Assembly: GCA_036395115.1 (NCBI GenBank)
Contig: DASWDU010000030.1
Location: 1-57,329 of the forward strand
Direction of reading: 5' to 3'
Source: Thermoplasmata archaeon
Lineage (GTDB): Archaea > Thermoplasmatota > Thermoplasmata > RBG-16-68-12
Length of the DNA: 57,329 bases
Shown: positions 1 through 7,732 of the stretch, piece after piece
Numbering within the stretch: the first letter of the stretch is position 1
How the letters are laid out: each line of letters starts with the position of its first letter
The notes under the pieces: model-generated
Told to the model about the DNA's origin: nothing
Databases searched by the model: none
Seen by the model: the letters and a program-made list of their open reading frames with translations, nothing else
Position numbers and translations under genes: made by a program

Positions 1-206
1 CGATGCGGTCCGACCTGCCCGGGCCCCGGCGGAAGCGGCTCCTCCTCAGCGGTGGCGTGGGGTACCACCCGGACCGCCCCGGCAAGCGCAAGAAGAAGAC
101 GGTCCGCGGGAACACGGTGAGCCCGGACATCCTGCAGCTCAATCTGCGGATCGTCCAGCGCGGCCCGAAGTCGATCGAGGACGCGTGGCAGGAGCAGGCG
201 CGATGA
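1..206 (+). CDS. rps6e: Ribosomal protein S6e, C-terminal part (cut by window edge)
   Basis: The last 67 residues of small-subunit ribosomal protein S6e are visible; the 5' part lies outside the window. The run GRxxxLLLSGGxGY followed by [18 protein letters not shown] is the family's conserved C-terminal core (archaeal S6e proteins are about 125 residues, so roughly half is present). The stop codon (204-206) overlaps the ATG of the aIF2gamma gene in an ATGA arrangement, so the two are probably co-transcribed and translationally coupled. Placing S6e next to aIF2gamma is a common archaeal arrangement. Confidence 0.9.
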   Translation, partial: MRSDLPGPRRKRLLLSGGVGYHPDRPGKRKKKTVRGNTVSPDILQLNLRIVQRGPKSIEDAWQEQAR

Positions 207-1435
207 AGGTCCCGGGCCAGCCGGAGGTCAACATCGGCGTCGTCGGGCACGTGGACCATGGGAAGTCGACCCTGACGGAGCGGCTCACGGGCGAGCGGAC
301 GGACCGCCACTCGGAAGAGATCAAGCGCGGCATCTCGATCCGCCTGGGCTACGCGGACATGGCGATCTACAAGTGTCCGAAGGACGACGAGCCGGCGAGC
401 TACCAGAACACGGAGATCTGCAAGACCCACAACGTGAAGGGCGAGCTCCAGCGGATCGTGTCGTTCGTCGACTCGCCGGGCCACGAGACGCTCATGGCGA
501 CGATGCTCAGCGGCGCGGCGATCATGGACGGCGCCCTCCTGGTGATCGCGGCGAACGAGGAATGCCCGCAGCCGCAGACGAAGGAGCATCTGATGGCGCT
601 GGGCATCATTGGCGTCGACAAGATCGTGATCGTCCAGAACAAGATCGACATCGTCGACCCGAAACAGGCGGACGAGAACTACCGGCAGATCCAGGCGTTC
701 ATCAAAGGCACGGTCGCGGAGGGCGCCCCGATCGTCCCCGTCAGTGCCCATCACGACGTCAACCTGGACGTCCTGCTGATGATGATCCAGAGAGTCATCC
801 CGACGAAGCCGCACGAGGAATCGAAGTCCGCCAAGATGTACGTTGCGCGCTCGTTCGACGTGAACCAGCCGGGGATCGCGCCGGAGAAGATCGTCGGCGG
901 CGTGCTCGGGGGCAGCCTGATGCAGGGCCACATGAAGGTCGGCGAGGAGATCGAGATCTCGCCGGGGCGCCAGGTGACGATCGGGAACAAGACGGAGTGG
1001 AAGAACATCACGACGAGCATCCGGTCCTTGCATACCGGGGGCGCCGCCAGGAAGGACGTCCGGCCGGGCGGCCTTATCGCGATTGGCACGAACCTCGACC
1101 CCGTGCTCACGAAATCGGACGGCCTCGTCGGGCGCGTCGTCGGGCCGCCCGGCAGCCTGCCCGAGATCGTGATGAAGATGTCCGTCGAGGTCAACCTGCT
1201 CGAGCGGGTCGTCGGCGTGCCGGAGGAGCTGAAGGTCGAGGGGATCAAGACGTCGGAACCGCTCATGGTTTCCGTCGGCACCGCAACGACGGTCGGCGTC
1301 GTGACGTCGGCGCGGGAGAACCTGGCCGACATGGCGCTCAAGATCCCCGTCGTCGCAGAGAACGGCCAGCGCGTCGCCGTCTCCCGCCGGATCGGCGGGA
1401 AGTGGCGGCTCATCGGCTACGGCGTCATAAAGTGA
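203..1435 (+). CDS. eif2g: Translation initiation factor aIF2 subunit gamma
   Basis: GTPase subunit of aIF2, which brings initiator Met-tRNA to the small ribosomal subunit. It is 410 residues long, normal for the family. Visible motifs are the P-loop GHVDHGKS (residues 15-22), DSPGHE (G3), NKID (G4) and the EF-Tu-like beta-barrel domains behind the G domain. I chose ATG at 203 because it overlaps the S6e stop and fits the usual short lead before the QPEVNIG core; an in-frame GTG at 185 is less likely. Oddity: the zinc-knuckle insert of archaeal gamma subunits normally has two CxxC pairs, but here only two cysteines remain, in KCPKD and ICKTH, so metal binding would need the Asp/His or be lost. 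Confidence 0.95.
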   Translation: MKVPGQPEVNIGVVGHVDHGKSTLTERLTGERTDRHSEEIKRGISIRLGYADMAIYKCPKDDEPASYQNTEICKTHNVKGELQRIVSFVDSPGHETLMATMLSGAAIMDGALLVIAANEECPQPQTKEHLMALGIIGVDKIVIVQNKIDIVDPKQADENYRQIQAFIKGTVAEGAPIVPVSAHHDVNLDVLLMMIQRVIPTKPHEESKSAKMYVARSFDVNQPGIAPEKIVGGVLGGSLMQGHMKVGEEIEISPGRQVTIGNKTEWKNITTSIRSLHTGGAARKDVRPGGLIAIGTNLDPVLTKSDGLVGRVVGPPGSLPEIVMKMSVEVNLLERVVGVPEELKVEGIKTSEPLMVSVGTATTVGVVTSARENLADMALKIPVVAENGQRVAVSRRIGGKWRLIGYGVIK

Positions 1436-1452
1436 GCGGGCATCCGACGTTC

Positions 1453-1466
1453 GTTAACATGTTAAC
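1453..1466. repeat. Palindrome GTTAACATGTTAAC, copy 1
   Basis: A perfect 14-bp palindrome, extended to 16 bp here (CGTTAACATGTTAACG, 1452-1467). It sits just after the aIF2gamma stop and just beyond the 3' end of the leftward gene at 1479-1781. Identical cores occur at 1879-1892 and 21013-21026. It is AT-rich in a GC-rich setting. It could be an operator or a methyltransferase site; the sequence does not tell which. Confidence 0.8.
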
Positions 1467-1478
1467 GAGCATCCGCCG

Positions 1479-1781
1479 CTAGCGCTTCCGAAGGCGGCCC
1501 ACTTCGCCCGCCTCGATCCGCACGCGGGCCATTCGGACCCGGGCTCCCAGCGCCTCGAGGTCTCGGGCCATCGACACTGCCTCGTCGAGAGGCAGGAGGA
1601 AGACGGACTGCCCAACCCACACGACGCCGCGGCGGTGCAGATACGGGACGGGCCTGTCGTACGGTGAGTCCGATCGGCCGAATATGAGATGGCAGACCTT
1701 CACGGCCGCGGAGCGCGCGGTCGCGGGCACATCGTAGGAAAGCAGCATCTCCGGTTGGCCGTCGGTTGAAACCATGTCCAT
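1479..1781 (-). CDS. Small conserved-looking protein of unknown function
   Basis: About 100 residues. I do not recognise the family with confidence. The order is a beta-strand-like LLSYDVPA, a segment VCHLIFGR, then GVVWVGQSVFLLP and an amphipathic helix, ending in RVRIEAGEV. That pattern (SYDVP, then a hydrophobic VxQSVFLLP strand and a helix) resembles small ferredoxin-fold proteins such as Cas2 or ChrB/PaaX C-terminal domains, but this is only pattern resemblance. A TATA-like box on the minus strand (1798-1807) places the transcript start near 1777, which favours ATG at 1781 or 1775 rather than the upstream TTG at 1793. The gene is bracketed by two copies of the GTTAACATGTTAAC palindrome. 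No CRISPR array or other cas gene is present. Confidence 0.6.
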   Translation of the reverse strand: MDMVSTDGQPEMLLSYDVPATARSAAVKVCHLIFGRSDSPYDRPVPYLHRRGVVWVGQSVFLLPLDEAVSMARDLEALGARVRMARVRIEAGEVGRLRKR

Positions 1782-1807
1782 TTGTATATACAAAAGTCAT
1801 ATTATAG
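1781..1807 (-). promoter_or_regulatory. TATA box plus TTTGTATATACAAA palindrome
   Basis: On the minus strand a TATA-like CTATAATATG (1798-1807) lies about 26 bases before ATG 1781/1775. A separate perfect 14-bp palindrome, TTTGTATATACAAA (1781-1794), lies between box and start codon, where a bound repressor would block initiation. The positions are read directly; the operator role is inference. Confidence 0.45.
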
Positions 1808-1878
1808 CCTTTCGGAGGGGTGTGAGAAAGTATTCGGCGACACGCCGTCGGAGGCCACCGCGTCCCCGAGGAGCTCCC

Positions 1879-1892
1879 GTTAACATGTTAAC
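1879..1892. repeat. Palindrome GTTAACATGTTAAC, copy 2
   Basis: Identical to copy 1, including the flanking C and G (1878-1893, 16-bp palindrome). It lies in the divergent gap between the leftward small gene (start about 1781) and pelota (1952), about 60 bases before the pelota start. Confidence 0.8.
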
Positions 1893-1951
1893 GGCGAGGG
1901 GCAGGCGGACTCCTCCGGTTCGGTCGATATCGAGAAATACGGTCCCGTTCC

Positions 1952-3001
1952 ATGGCCCGCGGACCCATGCGCGTCCTCCACCGCGACCCGAAGACCGGGG
2001 AGATCAAGATCCGGGTGGAGAACGCGGACGATCTGTGGCACCTCCACAATCTCGTCCTCCCCGGGGACCACGTGCGCGCCTCGACGTACCGCCGCGAGGA
2101 CGTGAAGGCGGACAAGGTCCGGCCGGAGCGTGGCGAGAAGGTGCGCGTCACGCTCACGATCCGCGTGGAAGGCGTGGAGTTCCAGGCGTTCTCCGACCGA
2201 CTCCGGATTACGGGCGTCATCGTCGAAGGGCCGCAGGATCTCGGCCGGCACCACACGCTGAACGTCGCCGTGGACGACGTCCTCTCGGTCATCAAGACGT
2301 GGAAGCCGCACGAGTTGCAGCGGATCGAGGAGGCCGTCGCGGCGGCGCAGAAGCCGCTCGTCTCGTTCCTGTCGCTCGACGACGAGGAGGCCCTGCTGGC
2401 GCACCTCCGCCAGTACGGGGTGCGGGAGCTCGCGACGATCCGAGCACCGGGCCATGGGAAGATGTTCCCGTCCGGCGATGCCGCCTCCGGCTTCTTCGAC
2501 GAGATCCTCGGGAAGCTCCGGGCGACCGACCTGGGGGAGGCGCTCGTCGTGGTGGGGCCGGGCTTCACGCGGGACGCCTTCGTCGAGTACGTGAAGGCGC
2601 GGGACGCCGCGGTCGCCTCGAAGGTGCACACACACGGCACCGCCCACGCGGGCATGCAGGGGATCCAGGAGGCCCTGCGGTCCGGGGTCGGAGCGAAGGT
2701 GTTCGGGGAGACCCGGGTAGGCTACGAGACGCAGCTGGTCGAGAAGCTCCTCGAGGCCATCGCGACGGACCGGCCGTGCGCTTACGGCGTCGCGGAGGTT
2801 TCCGAGGCAGGGGATGCCGGCGCGGTCGAGACGCTTCTCGTCAGCGATGCGGTCGTCCGCGACCCGGGGATCGAGGACCTCATGCGAGCCGTCGAGTCCG
2901 CGCGGGGGACCGTCGTCCTGGTGAGCCGCCACCACGAGGCCGGCCAGAAGCTCGAGGGCCTCGGAGGGATCGCGGCCCTCCTTCGGTTCCCGATCAAATG
3001 A
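1952..3001 (+). CDS. pelA: Pelota/Dom34, mRNA surveillance factor
   Basis: The archaeal pelota homolog recognises stalled ribosomes together with aABCE1 and splits them. The protein is 349 residues, the usual length. The N-terminal Sm-like domain begins MRVLHRDPKTGEIKIR, with the expected VLPGDHVRA strand. The central RNase H-like domain contains GPGFTRDAFVEYVK, and the C-terminal eL30-like domain contains EVSEAGDAGAVETLLVSDA, a motif typical of eRF1-family proteins. Start choice is between ATG 1952 and ATG 1967; the second gives the canonical M-R-V-L-H-R-D start, and a weak AAATAC box near 1934 also fits it. Confidence 0.95.
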   Translation: MARGPMRVLHRDPKTGEIKIRVENADDLWHLHNLVLPGDHVRASTYRREDVKADKVRPERGEKVRVTLTIRVEGVEFQAFSDRLRITGVIVEGPQDLGRHHTLNVAVDDVLSVIKTWKPHELQRIEEAVAAAQKPLVSFLSLDDEEALLAHLRQYGVRELATIRAPGHGKMFPSGDAASGFFDEILGKLRATDLGEALVVVGPGFTRDAFVEYVKARDAAVASKVHTHGTAHAGMQGIQEALRSGVGAKVFGETRVGYETQLVEKLLEAIATDRPCAYGVAEVSEAGDAGAVETLLVSDAVVRDPGIEDLMRAVESARGTVVLVSRHHEAGQKLEGLGGIAALLRFPIK

Positions 3002-3019
3002 GCCGTCGCGGCGGACGGA

Positions 3020-3592
3020 TCAGGCGCGCCCGCGAGACTCGCCGCGCACGATTCCCGCCGCCACCAGGTGGGCGACTCGGAGCGGCTCGGGCAAGACCCC
3101 GCGGACCGTCGTGAGGCGGACGGCCTCTCGGACCTCCACGCTCGTCGTGCCGGCGTACGTGATCCAAAGCGATCCGTGCGTCGTCCGGATCGATTCGACG
3201 CCATGTCGCCGGATCACGTGCAATCGTTCCTCCCAGTCGTCGAACCGCCGACGCAGGGCGGTCTCCATCGCGGCGAGGTCCGGCTTCCGGCGGGTGACCG
3301 TCACCACGGGCCGCTCAATGGACGCACGCAAGGCGTCCACGTCGATGACGTTGAACCCGCCGACCGCGGTCCCGTCGATGAGGACCATCGCCAGCCCCGG
3401 CCGGTAGCGCGACGCGCGGATCATCGTGGCAATGCGGTCCGTCGCGTCGTGGCCGTCGACCTCCGCGAGCGTCGTCAGGACGCCCTCGATGTACGCGGGC
3501 GCCTGCACGACGACGCCGACGACGGGCACGGACTCGTCCGAGAACCGGAACGGAGCGTCGTCGATCCCGAGGAACCGGGACTTCGATTTCAT
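3020..3592 (-). CDS. DUF99 family protein (endonuclease V-like fold)
   Basis: 190 residues, the usual size for DUF99 (UPF0215). Recognisable blocks are FLGIDDAPF near the N-terminus, EVDGHDATDRIATMI, MVLIDGTAVGGFNVIDVDAL and VTRRKPDLAAMETAL with WEERLHVI, all hallmarks of the family. DUF99 is related in fold to endonuclease V, but no activity is assigned. A TATA-like box GAATATACT on the minus strand (3626-3634) lies 35-40 bases upstream of ATG 3592. The gene is convergent with pelota and they end 18 bases apart. Confidence 0.9.
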   Translation of the reverse strand: MKSKSRFLGIDDAPFRFSDESVPVVGVVVQAPAYIEGVLTTLAEVDGHDATDRIATMIRASRYRPGLAMVLIDGTAVGGFNVIDVDALRASIERPVVTVTRRKPDLAAMETALRRRFDDWEERLHVIRRHGVESIRTTHGSLWITYAGTTSVEVREAVRLTTVRGVLPEPLRVAHLVAAGIVRGESRGRA

Positions 3593-3815
3593 CTACTGGC
3601 CGAATGGGGTTCGGGGAGTATATTCACTCACCTCCCCCGGTATTTGCTAAGCCTTGGCCTGAGTATTACACGAGCGCTTGCGAGTCTGGAGGGTTGTCAG
3701 GTTCCACGTGACCATTCTCCTCCCTCCCCCAAAGGGGGTCCGGAGATGAGCCGAACGCAGTGAGTCGAGCTCGATGGAGACTGTATTGCATTTCAGCGAG
3801 CGCGACGGAACCATC
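3593..3815. other. Intergenic region with DUF99 promoter, otherwise unexplained
   Basis: This 223-base gap lies between two leftward genes. It holds the DUF99 promoter (3626-3634) and a short hairpin-like run CCCCCAAAGGGGG near 3724-3737. A TATA-like string is also readable rightward at 3626-3634, so a small rightward RNA from about 3655 is possible. I could not match it to any RNA family. Confidence 0.35.
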
Positions 3816-4169
3816 CTACATCAGCTTGAGGTGGCCCGTGACCTGGTCGACGATCGAGTTCGGGCCCGGCCCGATGCCGAGGCACGTCACCGTGCCGGGA
3901 GGCAGCTCCGTCAGGCCGGCGTCCTCGACGAGCGCCGTCGAGAGCCGCAACGACCGCGCTTTCGCGCGGAGCGCGTGCAGGTCGTGCAGCGTCCCGCCGC
4001 GGACGACGACCTTCTTCTGGCCTTCGGCGTACCATTCGGAGAACCACTTCCGACGCTTCGCCTTTGCGTCGAGCGCCGCCATGATCGCCGCATGGGCCAC
4101 CTGCACCGCGAGCTTGCCCGGGGAGAGCTCCAGGTCCGACCGCACCGCGACGACGAGCTTGTAGTTCAT
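3816..4169 (-). CDS. pth2: Peptidyl-tRNA hydrolase, Pth2 type
   Basis: Pth2 releases tRNA from peptidyl-tRNAs that drop off the ribosome. The protein is 117 residues, normal for archaeal Pth2. Family features are KLVVAVRSDLELSPGKLAVQVAHAA at the N-terminus (the conserved Lys/Gln/His pocket), a central KVVV-strand, and the C-terminal GPGPNSIVDQVTGHLKL. Its ATG follows directly on the stop codon of the upstream membrane-protein gene (4170-4172), so the two form a tight operon. Confidence 0.95.
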   Translation of the reverse strand: MNYKLVVAVRSDLELSPGKLAVQVAHAAIMAALDAKAKRRKWFSEWYAEGQKKVVVRGGTLHDLHALRAKARSLRLSTALVEDAGLTELPPGTVTCLGIGPGPNSIVDQVTGHLKLM

Positions 4170-4787
4170 CTAATAGAGCTCCGCGGCGCGCTCTTCCTCG
4201 AGTTCTTTCAGCTGCGCCTCGACCTGCTTCAGTTCCGCGCGCGAGCGCTCCCGCCTCTCCTCGTAGTGCGTGCGGGCGTCCGCCGACTGCAGGCGCATCC
4301 GCCGTTCCGCGTCCTTGATCGCGCGACGCAATGCCTCGCGCCGCTCCGCGAGGCCCTGCAGCTTGAGTCGGACACGGTGGTCGCGTTCCTCCTCCGTGAG
4401 CAGTTCCCCCGGCCCCGGCTTCGGGACGCGAGCGAGGGCCGGATGGACGCGCGCCATCGACGGGTACGCGCCGCGCCACCAACCCAGGGCGAAGAAGAGC
4501 GCGGACAGACCGAGCAGGCCGCCTGCGATGTTCGGCGCGTTCACGTCGCCGAAGCCCGTCGTCGGGTTCACGCCGAGCGAGTTCAGGAAGAACGACCAGA
4601 ACACCGTCACCGCGATCGAGAGGACGATGCCCAGCGTGAGCCGGTACAGGGCGTCGTACTCCCGGTCGAGCTCGCCCTTGCGCGGATAGAGGGCGTTGAT
4701 GAGCAGCCAACCCGGGAGGAAGAACAGGAGCACGAGGGCGCCGATCACGCGGAGCGTCGCGACGACCGCGGCGAATGCGTCCGCCAA
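4170..4787 (-). CDS. Membrane protein (DUF1616-like N-terminus) with C-terminal coiled coil
   Basis: 205 residues from a TTG start at 4787. Three hydrophobic segments are visible: about residues 12-34 (VIGALVLLFFLPGW), about 48-72 (LTLGIVLSIAVTVFWSFFLNSL) and about 88-105 (GGLLGLSALFFALGWW). The LFFLPGW...ALYPRKGELD...RLTLGIVLSIAV pattern resembles the N-terminus of DUF1616 membrane proteins. Residues about 130-205 are highly charged and should form a long coiled coil facing the cytoplasm. It is transcribed with pth2. No function can be named. The minus-strand promoter is probably the AT-rich stretch around 4807-4820. Confidence 0.8.
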   Translation of the reverse strand: MADAFAAVVATLRVIGALVLLFFLPGWLLINALYPRKGELDREYDALYRLTLGIVLSIAVTVFWSFFLNSLGVNPTTGFGDVNAPNIAGGLLGLSALFFALGWWRGAYPSMARVHPALARVPKPGPGELLTEEERDHRVRLKLQGLAERREALRRAIKDAERRMRLQSADARTHYEERRERSRAELKQVEAQLKELEEERAAELY

Positions 4788-4938
4788 CGCGGAGCCGAGC
4801 GGGCCGAGTCTATTTGAATATTGTGCGCATGACTGTGCGCGTGATGCGCGTTGATTTTCAAGGAGAAAGGCTTAGGTCGGTCCGCGCATTCGTCCCGCCC
4901 GGAGCGATCCGACGGACCGGAAACGCGTCAAGACCTAC

Positions 4939-5631
4939 GTGCGGGGCTTCGACGACATCCTCGCGGGCGGGATCCCGGAGGGCTACATCGTCCTCCTGAG
5001 CGGTGCGCCGGGCACGATGAAGTCGTCCCTCGCGTTCGCGGTCCTCTACCAGAACGCCCTGCAAGAGAACCGGAAGTCCGCGTACTTCACGCTCGAGCAG
5101 TCGAAAGGCATCACGCTCGAGCACATGGCGTCCCTCGGGATGGCGGATCCGAAGGCCTGGGAGCATCTGACGATTCTCGACATGGGGAACATCCGCAAGA
5201 ATCTGAACTACCTCCAGGGCCGCGGCACGTGGCTCGAGCTGTTCAAGATGTACTGCAACAACGTCATGAAAGCGGACCGGATCTCGATCCTCGTCGTCGA
5301 CTCGCTCGACGTCCTCGAGACGATGGCGAAGATGCAGGATCCTCGGGCCGACCTGTACTTCCTGTTCGAGTGGCTGCGTGACCTCGGCCCCTTGACGCTC
5401 CTCATCTCCGAGAAGCCCGTGGACCTCGGCCCAACGTCGCACGCGCCGTCGGAGGCATACCTCGCGGACGGCATCGTGCAGCTCGAGATGCACCCGACCT
5501 CGGACCTGTTCGTGCAGCGTCGGCTGCGCGTGACGAAGATGCGGTCGACGAAGCACGATCCGGGCGCATTCGCCATGTCCTTCGAGGACGGCGGATTCGA
5601 GGTCACGCGCGCGGTCACGGGGCCGGCGTGA
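4939..5631 (+). CDS. KaiC/RadA-superfamily ATPase with atypical P-loop
   Basis: A single-domain RecA-fold protein of about 230 residues. It starts VRGFDDILAGGIPEG, the KaiC-like entry, then has the P-loop GAPGTMKSSL, a THGLEQS-like strand (YFTLEQSKGITLEHM) and the Walker B strand ISILVVDSLDVLE. The P-loop has Met where the Gly before Lys is expected; related archaeal proteins with a GTMKSS loop appear familiar to me, so this may be a subfamily trait. The start is uncertain: GTG 4939 removes a few residues (KRVKTY) usually present, and the frame is open upstream to 4876 without ATG/GTG/TTG. Such proteins usually act in signalling or motility switches. The next genes are two response regulators, which fits signalling. 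Confidence 0.8.
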   Translation: MRGFDDILAGGIPEGYIVLLSGAPGTMKSSLAFAVLYQNALQENRKSAYFTLEQSKGITLEHMASLGMADPKAWEHLTILDMGNIRKNLNYLQGRGTWLELFKMYCNNVMKADRISILVVDSLDVLETMAKMQDPRADLYFLFEWLRDLGPLTLLISEKPVDLGPTSHAPSEAYLADGIVQLEMHPTSDLFVQRRLRVTKMRSTKHDPGAFAMSFEDGGFEVTRAVTGPA

Positions 5632-5705
5632 ACGCGATCCCGACGTCGGGCCGATCCGGGACGTCGCTGCGGCGGTCGTCACACCCGCGCGACTCGGTCC
5701 GGCAG

Positions 5706-5716
5706 GCCTTTATACC
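5706..5716 (+). promoter_or_regulatory. TATA box for the response regulator at 5756
   Basis: GCCTTTATACC, about 45 bases before ATG 5756. A GGAGGGA stretch about 8 bases before the ATG could be a Shine-Dalgarno site, so this mRNA probably has a short leader. Confidence 0.5.
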
Positions 5717-5755
5717 GGCCGCGGGGATGGGCTCGATCCCCCGGAGGGACGCTCC

Positions 5756-6820
5756 ATGAAGATCCTCGTGGCGGACGACGACGCCACGCTCCGATCCGAG
5801 CTTCGCGAGCTCCTCCAGGAGGACGGCCATCAAGTCCTCGCGGCGTCGGACGGCGGCGAGGCGCTCCGGCTCGTCGACCGCGAGGCGCTCGACGTGGCGC
5901 TCCTGGATCTCCGGATGCCGAAGGCGTCGGGCCTCGAGGTCTTGCACCGCCTCCGTGCGTCCCAGCCTCGGGCGGCCGCCGTGATGATCAGCGGTCAAGG
6001 TACAATCGATGCCGCCGTCGAGGCGATGAAGGCGGGCGCGGTCGATTTCGTCGAGAAGCCGTATGACGTCGAGACGCTCCGGCGCACCCTGAAGGCCGTC
6101 CAAGAGGAGCGAGCCGCCCGGGAGACTTTGAGCGGCTCCTCGGCCGGACCGGACCCCGTCCCGATCCTCTCCGAGGCCGCGGGACGCGGCGCCTTGCTCG
6201 CCGTCCTCGGCCCGTCCGGCACTGCGCCCCGGGGTGCGGCGCGCGTCCTCCGGATCGAGGAGGAAGGCCGTCCGCCGAGCGTCTTCGCGCCGCGGCAGCT
6301 GTACCACCTGAACGTCGCGATCGAGGAGCACGTGCGCGGCGCGGAACGGCCGGTCGTCTACGCCGCGGACCTCGCGATGCTCGAGGCGACCCACGGCCGG
6401 GCCGATGTGCTCGCATGGATCCGCCACGTGAGCGGCAAGTGCGCCGCGAAAGGCGGGACGCTCGTGGTGGGACGGCTCGATCCCGGCCTCGCCGCCGACG
6501 TCGCGGCGGACGCCTCCGTCGACGTCCCGTCGGGGCCGCTGCAAGGCATGCTCGAGTCGCTCGCCAACCCGATTCGGCGGGCGGTCGTCGGCTTCGTGTT
6601 CGTTTCCGGGCCCGCCGCGTACTCGGCGATCCTCAAGAAGAGCTTCGTCGACTCGTCCTCGAAGCTCTCCTTCCACCTGTCCAAACTCCAGACGGATGGG
6701 TTGCTCGAGAAGGTCGACGCGGGCCGGTATGCGGTGACGGACGCGGGCCAGCGCGCCTGGCGGATCGTCCGCGCGCTCTCCGAAGGCCGCCCGCCTGCGG
6801 TCGTGTTATCGGGACCGTGA
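5756..6820 (+). CDS. Response regulator with DUF835-like middle domain and winged-helix output
   Basis: 354 residues in three parts. Residues 1-118 are a receiver domain: acidic pair in VADDDA (residues 7-9), phosphoacceptor Asp51 in LLDLRMP, Lys near 101 in FVEKPYD. Residues about 175-255 (YHLNVAIEEH, VVYAADLAMLEA, GTLVVGRLDP) resemble DUF835, a domain frequent in Thermoplasmatota signalling proteins. Residues about 265-345 are an ArsR-like winged helix (LANPIRRAVVGFV, SSSKLSFHLSKLQTDGLLEK, YAVTDAG). It should be a phosphorylation-controlled transcription factor. No histidine kinase is visible nearby. Confidence 0.85.
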   Translation: MKILVADDDATLRSELRELLQEDGHQVLAASDGGEALRLVDREALDVALLDLRMPKASGLEVLHRLRASQPRAAAVMISGQGTIDAAVEAMKAGAVDFVEKPYDVETLRRTLKAVQEERAARETLSGSSAGPDPVPILSEAAGRGALLAVLGPSGTAPRGAARVLRIEEEGRPPSVFAPRQLYHLNVAIEEHVRGAERPVVYAADLAMLEATHGRADVLAWIRHVSGKCAAKGGTLVVGRLDPGLAADVAADASVDVPSGPLQGMLESLANPIRRAVVGFVFVSGPAAYSAILKKSFVDSSSKLSFHLSKLQTDGLLEKVDAGRYAVTDAGQRAWRIVRALSEGRPPAVVLSGP

Positions 6821-6884
6821 ACGAGGGCGTCGGACCTCCCGGGACCGGGAGCCGTTGCGCTTGTCAATCGCCGTCAACTGGCCC

Positions 6885-6894
6885 GTATATATCC
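6885..6894 (+). promoter_or_regulatory. TATA box for the response regulator at 6924
   Basis: GTATATATCC lies about 34 bases before the tandem ATG ATG at 6924, giving a nearly leaderless transcript. It marks the second regulator as a separate transcription unit from the first. Confidence 0.6.
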
Positions 6895-6923
6895 AACGGC
6901 CTCCATCGTTTCGGGCGAGACGG

Positions 6924-7328
6924 ATGATGGTGACGCTACCACCCGAGCGGAAGACGGTCTCCCGCGCCATCCTGATTGTCGACGACGACGAAGGCGTGCG
7001 CGAGAACCTCGCCGAACTCTTCGACGTCGTCGGGTACCGAGTTCTCACCGCGGCGAGCGCCCCCGAGGCGATGGAGCACCTCGCCCGCGAGCGCGTCGAC
7101 CTCCTCCTGACCGACTACCGGATGCCGGGCCCGAACGGCGTCGAGCTGATCGATGCGGCCCGGCGGGCCCGACCCGGCCTGCGGGCGGTCCTGATGACCG
7201 CGTTCGGGGACAGCTTCACCGAGATCGAGAGCGTCCGTCGGGGCGCGGTCGGCTACCTCAACAAGCCGTTCGAGGCCGACGAGGTCACGGGCCTCGTCGG
7301 GCGCATCCTCTCGTTGAAGGGGGACTGA
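6924..7328 (+). CDS. Stand-alone response regulator receiver protein
   Basis: 134 residues, a single receiver domain with no output domain. Acidic residues are at 20-22 (LIVDDDE), the phosphoacceptor is Asp64 in LLTDYRMPGP, the switch Thr is in LMTAFGD and the conserved Lys is in LNKPFEADE. ATG 6924 is chosen over upstream starts because of the TATA box at 6885-6894. The winged-helix gene starts five bases after its stop, so the receiver may act through that protein; that is inference. Confidence 0.9.
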   Translation: MMVTLPPERKTVSRAILIVDDDEGVRENLAELFDVVGYRVLTAASAPEAMEHLARERVDLLLTDYRMPGPNGVELIDAARRARPGLRAVLMTAFGDSFTEIESVRRGAVGYLNKPFEADEVTGLVGRILSLKGD

Positions 7329-7333
7329 AAACC

Positions 7334-7702
7334 ATGCAACCGCTTCGGGTGAGCCAGACGATCATGGACGAATATTCCGCACGGATCCTCCTGGGGACCT
7401 CCTCGGGTCCCGTCTCTGCGATCGAGCTGAGCCGCCGGTTCGGCATTCCGATCGCCGCCTGCTACCGCCGGATTAAGGACCTGGAGGGTCTCGGGCTCAT
7501 GTTCTGCGAGCGCGAGCTGCCTTCGCGGAACGGCAAAGGTCTCCAGCTGTTCCGGTCCCGGCTGAAATCCGTCCGCATCTCGCTGGAGGACGGTCGCCTC
7601 TCGGCCCGCGTCGAGCTCGGCTCGCCGGGTCGCCTCGGAGCCCTCGAGGGCGAGGTCATGGAGGAAGTCGTCAACCTCCACGCCCCCGGGACGGGCGCGT
7701 AA
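7334..7702 (+). CDS. Small winged-helix DNA-binding protein
   Basis: 122 residues. Residues about 10-65 form a helix-turn-helix of the ArsR/MarR kind (ARILLGTSSGPVSAIELSRRFGIPIAACYRRIKDLEGLGLM), followed by a beta-wing (LQLFRSRLKSVRISL) and an acidic C-terminus. It starts five bases after the receiver gene and is almost certainly co-transcribed with it, suggesting a split two-component output. The DNA target is unknown. Confidence 0.8.
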   Translation: MQPLRVSQTIMDEYSARILLGTSSGPVSAIELSRRFGIPIAACYRRIKDLEGLGLMFCERELPSRNGKGLQLFRSRLKSVRISLEDGRLSARVELGSPGRLGALEGEVMEEVVNLHAPGTGA

Positions 7703-7732
7703 GCCTTTGTACGCACGGGGCGTTGCGGCCCC

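Noticed and set aside
1479-1781. Cas2 and a CRISPR locus
   Set aside because: Only a loose fold-like pattern. There is no catalytic Asp motif that I can defend, no repeats and no other cas genes in the window.
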